DNA from: Legionellales bacterium UBA4722
GTDB lineage: Bacteria > Pseudomonadota > Gammaproteobacteria > DSM-16500
Length of the DNA stretch: 5,261 bases
Direction of reading: 5' to 3'
Assembly: GCA_002404295.1 (NCBI GenBank)
Contig: DHJK01000038.1
Span: 54,492 to 59,752 of the forward strand
Shown: positions 1 through 5,261 of the stretch, piece after piece
How positions within the stretch are numbered: the stretch's first letter is position 1
How the letters are laid out: each line of letters begins with the position of its first letter
Program-made: the position numbers and the translations under genes
Notes under the pieces: model-generated
What the model was told of the DNA's origin: nothing
Database searches by the model: none
Seen by the model: only the letters and a program-made list of their open reading frames with translations

Positions 1-1
1 T

Positions 2-22
2 CCTTCCCCCGGAGGGGGAAGG
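2..22. repeat. GC-rich perfect inverted repeat upstream of nuoJ
   Basis: Bases 2-10 (CCTTCCCCC) are exactly complementary to 14-22 (GGGGGAAGG) around the 3-nt loop GGA, giving a 9-bp stem. T1 and G23 could add a wobble pair. No T-tract follows (the next bases are GCTCGACC), so it is not a standard intrinsic terminator. The first 60 bases are about 65% G+C by hand count, against about 45% in nuoJ, so the stretch looks unlike its surroundings. It may be a dispersed intergenic repeat (REP- or MITE-like) or an RNA-processing/stabilising hairpin in the operon transcript. The sequence alone cannot decide between these, and the element may extend left of the window. Confidence 0.6.
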
Positions 23-29
23 GCTCGAC

Positions 30-48
30 CCCTAGCGCTTTTGCGGGG
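30..48. repeat. Second, weaker hairpin in the GC-rich leader
   Basis: CGC (36-38) pairs with GCG (43-45) around a TTTT loop. CCC (30-32) can extend the stem with GGG (46-48) if TAG (33-35) is bulged out. It lies directly after the stronger inverted repeat and could be the second half of the same element. An alternative pairing, AGGG (20-23) with CCCT (30-33), would compete with it. Runs of C and G make chance pairing easy, so this is a weak call. The rest of the leader, 49-90, is AT-rich toward the start codon and I see no further structure in it. Confidence 0.3.
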
Positions 49-90
49 ATGGAAGTGTGTTGATCAGTTAAAAAAGGTTTAGAGTTACAT

Positions 91-735
91 ATGACAATAC
101 TACAAATGATATTTTACCTATTCTCCGCAGTCGCGATTGCATCCGCGTTATTCGTTGTCGCCTCCAACAACCCAGTCCGCGGCGCATTGTCGTTAGTACT
201 TACTTTTTTCGCTATGGCAGGTGTATGGCTACTCCTCCACGCAGAATTTCTAGCTTTAATCTTAGTACTCGTCTACGTAGGCGCCGTCATGACATTATTT
301 TTATTTGTTGTCATGATGTTGCGAGTCAATGTCTTAAGCGCGCGTGAAGGCTTTGTCCGTTATTTACCTTTTGCCGTATTATTAGCATTAATAATAATAG
401 GACTCACTATCATCGCAGTAGGCCCCAAACAGTTCGGTTTAACAAGCATGCCAGCGCCCGCTGCAGAAGTCGCAGGCTATAATAATCTAGCTGATTTAGG
501 CATGGTTCTTTACACCCAATATGCATATCCTTTTGAAATTTCCGCTGTGTTATTACTTACAGCCATCGTCGCCGCCATCAGCTTGACACACCGTTTGCCA
601 ACCCGGCGTAAAAACCAAATTGTTAGCAAACAGATCGCAGTTAAACGTGCGGATCGTGTGAAATTAATCGCCATGCCATCTGTCAAGAAAATTAACCTAT
701 CAGATAAACCATCAGAAGCAGGGGAGCCATCATGA
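91..735 (+). CDS. nuoJ: NADH-quinone oxidoreductase subunit J
   Basis: Membrane subunit of complex I (ND6 homologue) that sits at the junction between the quinone-site subunit NuoH and the antiporter-like chain. It helps couple quinone reduction to proton pumping. Of 214 residues, about 1-168 hold five hydrophobic segments. The third, around residues 52-77, contains the signature VYVGAVMTLFLFVVMML with the conserved Tyr62 at the region of the family's pi-bulge. The fifth follows YPFEIS (Glu149). From about residue 168 there is a basic hydrophilic tail of about 47 residues, including AVKRADRVKLIAMP. Such a Q..V..DRV+L.KM-like segment is familiar from proteobacterial NuoJ, but the last 20 or so residues look like an extra extension. 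The E. coli protein is shorter, at about 184 residues. The ATG at 91 has only a weak Shine-Dalgarno (AAGG at 74-77, GAG at 82-84), but it places the first membrane helix at the N-terminus as expected. It overlaps nuoK by 4 nt. Its codon choice is C-richer than that of the downstream genes. Confidence 0.96.
   Translation: MTILQMIFYLFSAVAIASALFVVASNNPVRGALSLVLTFFAMAGVWLLLHAEFLALILVLVYVGAVMTLFLFVVMMLRVNVLSAREGFVRYLPFAVLLALIIIGLTIIAVGPKQFGLTSMPAPAAEVAGYNNLADLGMVLYTQYAYPFEISAVLLLTAIVAAISLTHRLPTRRKNQIVSKQIAVKRADRVKLIAMPSVKKINLSDKPSEAGEPS
720..726 (+). promoter_or_regulatory. Strong ribosome binding site for nuoK
   Basis: AGGGGAG lies inside the last codons of nuoJ, 5 nt before the nuoK ATG at 732. 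It is the best Shine-Dalgarno in the window. Together with the ATGA stop/start overlap it supports both the nuoK start and coupled translation of nuoJ and nuoK. Confidence 0.7.
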
Positions 736-1037
736 TATCACTTTCAGATTTCCTCATCGTTGCTGCTATTTTATTCGGCATCGGTATTGCAGGTATTATT
801 ATCAATCGCAAAAATATTATCGTTTTGCTTATGTCGATTGAGTTAATGTTACTTGCTGTGAATACCAATTTTATCGCGTTTAGTTATTTTTTGGGTAATA
901 ACGTCGGCCAACTTTTTGTCTTTTTTATTTTAACAGTGGCAGCAGCTGAAGCCGCTATTGGGCTCGCTATTATGATGGTATTGTTTCGCAAATCAGGCAC
1001 TATCGAAGTGAATAAGCTTGATCTATTAAAAGGGTGA
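732..1037 (+). CDS. nuoK: NADH-quinone oxidoreductase subunit K
   Basis: Small membrane subunit of complex I (ND4L homologue) located between NuoJ and NuoN, on the proton-transfer and coupling path. The 101 residues match the family length (E. coli about 100). Three hydrophobic helices are visible at roughly residues 5-25, 29-50 and 60-84. The two conserved buried glutamates of the family are present: Glu37 in MSIELML and Glu73 in AAEAAIGLAI. These correspond to the E. coli pair near 36 and 72 and argue for a working subunit. The C-terminus is a short tail, RKSGTIEVNKLDLLKG, typical of the family. The start ATG overlaps the nuoJ stop (ATGA) behind a strong AGGGGAG. The stop TGA overlaps the nuoL ATG by one base. 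Nothing unusual. Confidence 0.98.
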   Translation: MISLSDFLIVAAILFGIGIAGIIINRKNIIVLLMSIELMLLAVNTNFIAFSYFLGNNVGQLFVFFILTVAAAEAAIGLAIMMVLFRKSGTIEVNKLDLLKG

Positions 1038-3004
1038 TGTACGTGGAAATCAATTTATTATCCATCGCTGTTGTATTGTTTTTATTGCCGTTGGCAGGTG
1101 CGCTTATTGCGGGTCTATTTGGTAAACAAATAGGGCGTAGTGCGACGCATTGGGTTGCGATTACTTTAGTAGGATGCTCTTTTTTACTTTCTTGTTATTT
1201 GTTTGCAGCCATTGTGCTGCTTGGACATCCGCCTGTAGAAGGTGTTATTTACAATTGGGTGACAACGGGTAATTATCACTTTGATGTGGCTATTTTGCTT
1301 GATCATTTAAGTGTGACAATGCTCTTTATCGTTAATTTTGTTTCCTTCATGGTGCATATTTACACTGTGGGTTATATGGCAGATGATCCAGGCTATCAGC
1401 GGTTCTTTAGTTATGTTTCTTTGTTTACGTTTTCAATGTTGATATTGGTTTTAGCGAATAATTTCTTATTGTTATTTTTTGGTTGGGAAGGTGTTGGGCT
1501 TGTTTCTTATTTGTTGATTGGTTTTTGGTTTAAGCGTGATTCGGCCGTCGATGGCGGCTTAAAAGCATTTATTGCTAATCGTATCGGCGATGTAGGCTTT
1601 GTGTTGGCGATTGCAGCTGTGCTGACTTATTTTAATAGTTTGGATTATCATACTGTATTTAATCACGTACCCGCAGTATTGGGCCAAACGATACGGATAT
1701 TGCCCCACATACATGCTCACGTGATTACTGTGATTTGCGTATTACTCTTTATCGGTGCCATGGCTAAATCAGCACAAATTCCATTGCATGTTTGGCTGCC
1801 TGAATCCATGGAAGGTCCTACGCCTATTTCAGCGTTGATTCACGCTGCCACAATGGTCACGGCGGGTATTTATATGGTGGCACGTATGTCACCTTTATTT
1901 GAGTATTCGCCAGCGGCACTCAGTCTAGTTTTAATTCTAGGCGCGACGACTTGTTTGTTCATGGGATTTTTGGCAGTTGTTCAACAAGACATTAAACGCG
2001 TGATTGCTTATTCTACGATTTCGCAACTGGGTTATATGGCTGTTGCACTAGGCGCATCCGCTTACGATGTTGCGATTTTTCATTTAATGACACATGCTTT
2101 CTTTAAAGCACTGCTCTTTTTGGCAGCAGGCTCTGTGATTATTGCATTGCATCATGAACAAGACATGCGAAAGATGGGTGGCCTTGCACCATATATGCCA
2201 ATTACCTATCTCACTTTTGCAATCGGCGCATTAGCGCTTGCAGCGATCCCACCGTTCGCCGGTTTTTATTCAAAAGACGCGATTATTGAAGCAGTTCATT
2301 TATCTACAACACCAGGCGCGCATTATGCTTATTTATGTGTGTTAGCGGGTGCATTTGTAACGCCTCTTTATATTTTCCGTGCGTTGTTTCTCACTTTCCA
2401 TGGTAAAAAACGTCATGAAGGTGCTGTTAATGAATCACCTTGGGTGGTATTAGTGCCGCTGATTGCACTGGCTATTCCAAGCATCATTGCGGGTGGAATG
2501 CTCATAGGGCCCATGTTGTTTTCTACGCCCCATCTGTTAGGCGATAGTATTTTTGTTTTACCTCAGCATGATGTTTTAACGGCGTGGGCGGTGGATTATA
2601 AAGGTGCTCAAACGATGGCGCTCGATGCATCGCACACTTTGCCTTTTTGGCTAGCAGTTTCGGGCATTGCAGCAGCCTGGATATTTAATATGGCACGTCC
2701 AGAATGGTCTGACATGTTGAAAAAACGATTCTCATGGTTTTATGAGATTTTAATTGATAAATATGGATTTGATAAATTTAATCAGGTTGTAGTGGTGCAA
2801 GGTACTCGTCGTCTAGGTGAATTTTTCTATAAAGTCTGCGATTTAATGATGATCGACGGCATATTTGTAAATGGTTCTGGCAGATTTATTCGGTTGTTTG
2901 CCCGTGTAGGAAGACACTTGCAGACAGGATATATTTATCATTATGCGTTAGCCATGCTGTTAGGCTTGGCCGTTCTTTTAGGTTGGTTTGTGTTAGGATT
3001 TTAA
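1037..3004 (+). CDS. nuoL: NADH-quinone oxidoreductase subunit L
   Basis: Distal antiporter-like proton-pumping subunit of complex I (ND5 homologue). From the ATG at 1037 it has 655 residues, slightly longer than E. coli NuoL (about 613). Conserved channel residues are present: Glu151 in GWEGVGLVSYLLIGF, Asp185 in RIGDVG, Lys244 in GAMAKSAQIPLHVWLPESMEGPTP, His269 in ALIHAATMVTAG, His349, His353 and Lys357 in FHLMTHAFFKALLFL, and Lys413/Asp414 in FYSKDAI. After the helix around 536-551 comes the amphipathic stretch FSWFYEILIDKYGFDKFNQ (about 566-584). The family's lateral helix HL lies here and ends in a last membrane helix (about 634-655). The ending VNGSGRFIRL...LQTGYIYHYAL resembles the alpha/beta-proteobacterial and Legionella-like form more than E. 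coli. The start is uncertain: GTG 1034, ATG 1037 and GTG 1043 are all in frame. I chose 1037 for its TGATG overlap with the nuoK stop. Confidence 0.97.
   Translation: MYVEINLLSIAVVLFLLPLAGALIAGLFGKQIGRSATHWVAITLVGCSFLLSCYLFAAIVLLGHPPVEGVIYNWVTTGNYHFDVAILLDHLSVTMLFIVNFVSFMVHIYTVGYMADDPGYQRFFSYVSLFTFSMLILVLANNFLLLFFGWEGVGLVSYLLIGFWFKRDSAVDGGLKAFIANRIGDVGFVLAIAAVLTYFNSLDYHTVFNHVPAVLGQTIRILPHIHAHVITVICVLLFIGAMAKSAQIPLHVWLPESMEGPTPISALIHAATMVTAGIYMVARMSPLFEYSPAALSLVLILGATTCLFMGFLAVVQQDIKRVIAYSTISQLGYMAVALGASAYDVAIFHLMTHAFFKALLFLAAGSVIIALHHEQDMRKMGGLAPYMPITYLTFAIGALALAAIPPFAGFYSKDAIIEAVHLSTTPGAHYAYLCVLAGAFVTPLYIFRALFLTFHGKKRHEGAVNESPWVVLVPLIALAIPSIIAGGMLIGPMLFSTPHLLGDSIFVLPQHDVLTAWAVDYKGAQTMALDASHTLPFWLAVSGIAAAWIFNMARPEWSDMLKKRFSWFYEILIDKYGFDKFNQVVVVQGTRRLGEFFYKVCDLMMIDGIFVNGSGRFIRLFARVGRHLQTGYIYHYALAMLLGLAVLLGWFVLGF
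2995..2998 (+). promoter_or_regulatory. Ribosome binding site deciding the nuoM start
   Basis: AGGA sits in the last codons of nuoL, 8 nt ahead of ATG 3007. This favours 3007 over the upstream in-frame TTG at 2983, which would add eight residues (MVCVRILK) not expected for NuoM and would make a larger overlap with nuoL. Confidence 0.55.
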
Positions 3005-3006
3005 AG

Positions 3007-4515
3007 ATGTGGTTTGAACATAATATTTTAAGCATATTAATTTGGCTTCCTGTACTCGGCGCTGTTGCAGCATTGTTGTCGAAGGGAGATAAAGCGGCAC
3101 GTTTAATTGCGTCGGGTTTTTCGATTGTCAATTTGCTGCTATGTATTCCATTGTATCTGGCGTTTGATACGTCCAGTTTTGCGATGCAATTCCAAGAAAA
3201 CCATCTATGGATTAGCGCGTATAAAATTCATTACGCGATCGGTGTGGATGGTATTTCGCTAGCCATGATTATGCTCACCAACTTTACGGGTTTATTGGTT
3301 ATTTTAGCGGGCTGCCAAGCGATTAAAGTGCGCGTTGCACAGTACATGGCCGCATTTCTTATTATGCAAGGCATGATGATTGGTGTGTTCGCTGCAACAG
3401 ATGCCATTTTATTCTATGTTTTTTGGGAAGGTATGTTGATTCCAATGTATCTGAGTATTGGTATGTGGGGTAGTTCAAATCGTAACTATGCTGCTGTTAA
3501 GTTTTTCTTATATACTTTTTTAGGCTCGATCTTAATGTTGGTCGCCTTGTTGTATTTGTATATCCAAACAGGGTCTTTTGATATTCAGCACTTTTATAGT
3601 TTGCATTTATCTATGCATGTACAAAAACTATTATTTTTTGCCTTCTTGCTTGCATTCGCAGTGAAAGTACCGATGTGGCCCGTTCACACATGGTTGCCCG
3701 ATGCGCATACTGAAGCGCCTGCGGGTGGTTCAGTTGTATTAGCTGCATTGATGTTGAAGTTAGGTATTTACGGATTTCTACGTTTCAGTATGCCTATTGT
3801 GCCAGAAGCGTGTGAATATATGGCTTGGTTTATGATTGTCTTATCATTGATTGCCATTATCTATATTGGACTTGTCGCCATTGTGCAAACGGATATGAAA
3901 AAATTAATTGCGTATTCTTCTATTTCCCACATGGGTTTTGCGACTTTGGGTTGCTTTATGATGTATGAGATTATTCGGCGTATGTCATCCGTGCCGGATG
4001 CTTATATGAGTCTGGAGGGTGCAGTGATTCAAATGATTTCACATGCATTTGGTTCAGGGGCGATGTTTCTTGGAGTGGGTATTTTAGCTGATCGTTTAGC
4101 GAGCCACAGCCGTCAGATTAAAGACTATAGAGGGGTCGCAGCGCGCATGCCTATTTTTGCTGCGTTCTTTATGTTGTTTGCGATGTCGAATGTGGGCTTG
4201 CCAGGCACCGCGGGTTTTGTGGGTGAATTCATGGTAATTATGAGTGCTTTTCAAGCGCATTTTTGGATAGCGATGGTTGCCGCGCTCACCTTAATATTGG
4301 CATCTGCTTATACGTTGTGGATGTATAAGCGCGTTTTCTTTGGGCCCATTGTGAGTGATGAAGTCGCAGCCATGCAAGATCTCAACTGGCTGGAGACAAC
4401 AAATTATGTTTTATTGGCGATCGGCGTATTTTTTCTTGGGTTATATCCAGCGCCGGTTTTAAATTTATTACATGTCACAATTGGACATATACTTTCACTA
4501 AGTATGCCTGCTTAA
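3007..4515 (+). CDS. nuoM: NADH-quinone oxidoreductase subunit M
   Basis: Middle antiporter-like proton channel of complex I (ND4 homologue), placed between NuoN and NuoL in the membrane arm. The protein has 502 residues, against about 509 in E. coli. Conserved residues are visible: Glu141 in FYVFWEGMLIPMYL, Lys220 in FAVKVPMWPVHTWLPDAHTEAP, Lys251 in ALMLKLGIYGFLRF, His346 in MISHAFGSGAMFLGVGIL, and Glu407 in GLPGTAGFVGEFMV, the terminal proton-path glutamate. Hydrophobic helices span nearly the whole length. The reading frame is open from a TTG at 2983 inside nuoL. The ATG at 3007 is preferred: it has AGGA at 2995-2998 with an 8-nt spacer, follows the nuoL TAA by 2 nt, and gives the typical start MWFEHNILSILIWLPVLGA. 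The segment around residues 321-337 (EIIRRMSSVPDAYMSLE) is a modest loop before the His346 helix. I believe it is also found in related gammaproteobacteria. All key residues are intact. Confidence 0.97.
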   Translation: MWFEHNILSILIWLPVLGAVAALLSKGDKAARLIASGFSIVNLLLCIPLYLAFDTSSFAMQFQENHLWISAYKIHYAIGVDGISLAMIMLTNFTGLLVILAGCQAIKVRVAQYMAAFLIMQGMMIGVFAATDAILFYVFWEGMLIPMYLSIGMWGSSNRNYAAVKFFLYTFLGSILMLVALLYLYIQTGSFDIQHFYSLHLSMHVQKLLFFAFLLAFAVKVPMWPVHTWLPDAHTEAPAGGSVVLAALMLKLGIYGFLRFSMPIVPEACEYMAWFMIVLSLIAIIYIGLVAIVQTDMKKLIAYSSISHMGFATLGCFMMYEIIRRMSSVPDAYMSLEGAVIQMISHAFGSGAMFLGVGILADRLASHSRQIKDYRGVAARMPIFAAFFMLFAMSNVGLPGTAGFVGEFMVIMSAFQAHFWIAMVAALTLILASAYTLWMYKRVFFGPIVSDEVAAMQDLNWLETTNYVLLAIGVFFLGLYPAPVLNLLHVTIGHILSLSMPA

Positions 4516-4521
4516 GGTTTA

Positions 4522-5261
4522 ATGACGATGAATTTTATAACACCTATTTATTCTGCTGCTCTACCAGAGATTTTTTTACTTTGCATGGCATGTTTGATTT
4601 TGTTAGTTGATGTATGCTTGAAAGAGCGTTATTCGATGATCACTTATATATTAGTTCAATTAACATTGATTGCGACTTTTGTATTAGTGTTGTCGCAATA
4701 TTATAAATATCCAAATCCGCTTGTTACCTTTAGTGGGCATTATATCGTTGATAAAATGGCGATATTAACTAAACTGTTTGTACTGGTTGCTAGTTTTTTT
4801 GCATTTATTTATGCGCGACAATATATCAAAGATCGTCATATTCTACGCGGCGAATATTACATGCTAGGTTTATTTGCTGTGATGGGTATGTTAATCATGG
4901 CATCTGCGTATACTTTTTTGACTATTTACCTAGGGTTGGAGCTGTTGTCATTATCTCTCTATGCGATGGTTGCTTTACAAAAAGATTCCGCGGTTGCAAC
5001 TGAAGCTGCCATGAAATATTTTGTGATGGGAGCGCTCGCTTCTGGATTATTGTTGTATGGTATTTCGATGGTGTATGGTGTGACAGGTAGTATTGAAATT
5101 TCTACGATCGGGACTGTGCTGCAAAATGGCATGCATCAACAGGACAAGGCGGTTATTCTCGCGCTCATATTTATTTTATCGGGTTTGCTTTTCAAATTAG
5201 GCGCTGTGCCTTTTCACATGTGGGTGCCTGATGTGTATGATGGTGCACCGACTAGCGTTAC
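4522..5261 (+). CDS. nuoN: NADH-quinone oxidoreductase subunit N (5' part, runs off the window)
   Basis: Proximal antiporter-like proton channel of complex I (ND2 homologue), next to NuoK. Only the first 246 codons plus two bases are in the window. The usual length is about 480-490 residues, so roughly half is missing at the edge and there is no sign of a break. The frame is open throughout. Conserved features, numbered from ATG 4522, are Glu140 in YLGLELLSLSLYAMVAL, Lys165 in EAAMKYFVMGALASGLLLYG, and Lys225 in LLFKLGAVPFHMWVPDVYDGAPTSVT, the strongest signature of the family. These match the E. coli channel residues near 133, 158 and 217. The start could be ATG 4522 (AAGG at 4514-4517, 4-nt spacer) or ATG 4528 (10-nt spacer, protein beginning MNFITPIYSAALPEIFLL), so the start is uncertain by two codons. 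It lies 6 nt after nuoM and in the same reading frame. Confidence 0.95.
   Translation, partial: MTMNFITPIYSAALPEIFLLCMACLILLVDVCLKERYSMITYILVQLTLIATFVLVLSQYYKYPNPLVTFSGHYIVDKMAILTKLFVLVASFFAFIYARQYIKDRHILRGEYYMLGLFAVMGMLIMASAYTFLTIYLGLELLSLSLYAMVALQKDSAVATEAAMKYFVMGALASGLLLYGISMVYGVTGSIEISTIGTVLQNGMHQQDKAVILALIFILSGLLFKLGAVPFHMWVPDVYDGAPTSV

Noticed and set aside
2..22. The inverted repeat as a Rho-independent terminator
   Set aside because: The stem is strong but is followed by GGCTCGACCCC rather than a T-run. A terminator here would also cut the nuo operon in the middle.
1..63. Open + strand frames through the leader that could be the end of nuoI
   Set aside because: The translations (for example SFPRRGKGSTPSAF... 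ending at the TGA at 61-63) are low-complexity Gly/Pro/Arg-rich products of the GC-rich repeat. They lack any ferredoxin-like cysteine motif or typical NuoI tail.
60..90. Possible promoter for nuoJ (TTGATC at 60-65 and TTACAT at 85-90)
   Set aside because: The spacing is 19 nt, both boxes are weak, and the -10-like box abuts the start codon, leaving no room for a leader or ribosome site. The match is no better than expected by chance.
2886..3131. Open frame on the minus strand of about 81 codons across the nuoL/nuoM junction
   Set aside because: It is wholly antisense to well-conserved nuoL and nuoM coding sequence, resembles no family I know, and has no visible ribosome site. It is a shadow ORF.
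1037..5261. NuoL, NuoM and NuoN similarity as a recent tandem duplication or as Mrp antiporter genes
   Set aside because: The three share the ancient antiporter fold and some motifs, but each carries its own subunit-specific signatures and the neighbours nuoJ and nuoK fix the locus as complex I. This is the normal arrangement, not a new duplication.

Overview
This window is the distal, membrane-arm end of a bacterial NADH:quinone oxidoreductase (respiratory complex I, NDH-1) operon. In order on the + strand it holds nuoJ, nuoK, nuoL, nuoM and the first half of nuoN, which runs off the right edge. The order is the canonical one. The four complete proteins have about the family's usual length, apart from a longer tail on NuoJ, and they keep the conserved charged residues of the proton channels. 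I see no frameshift, pseudogene, mobile element, tRNA/rRNA or CRISPR in the window.

Layout: bases 1-90 are a non-coding, GC-rich stretch with a strong small inverted repeat. No recognisable nuoI end is visible in any frame there. nuoJ (91-735) overlaps nuoK (732-1037) by ATGA. nuoK overlaps nuoL (best start 1037) by TGATG. nuoL ends 2 nt before nuoM (3007-4515). nuoM ends 6 nt before nuoN (4522 to the edge). The junctions are so tight that the genes are almost certainly one transcript with translational coupling. No internal promoter or terminator is evident between nuoJ and the window end.

Organism: the moderate-to-low GC content (about 45% in nuoJ by hand count, visibly lower further on), the nuoJ C-terminal 'AVKRADRVKLIAMP' segment, and the NuoL C-terminus ending in '...LQTGYIYHYAL...' fit a proteobacterium. 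They suggest the Legionellales/Coxiella-like part of the Gammaproteobacteria rather than an enterobacterium. This placement is inference from remembered family features, not a search.

How the genes work together: NuoJ and NuoK form the link between the quinone-site module (NuoH, outside the window) and the antiporter-like subunits. NuoN, NuoM and NuoL are three Mrp-antiporter-related proton channels, lined up along the membrane in that order. NuoL is at the far end and carries the long lateral helix. Electron transfer from NADH to quinone drives conformational and electrostatic changes through this chain, which pumps protons.

The window does not look like a new system. The points most worth a second look are the GC-rich hairpin element just ahead of nuoJ, and a change in strand composition (C-richer nuoJ, strongly G-richer nuoL onward) inside one operon.
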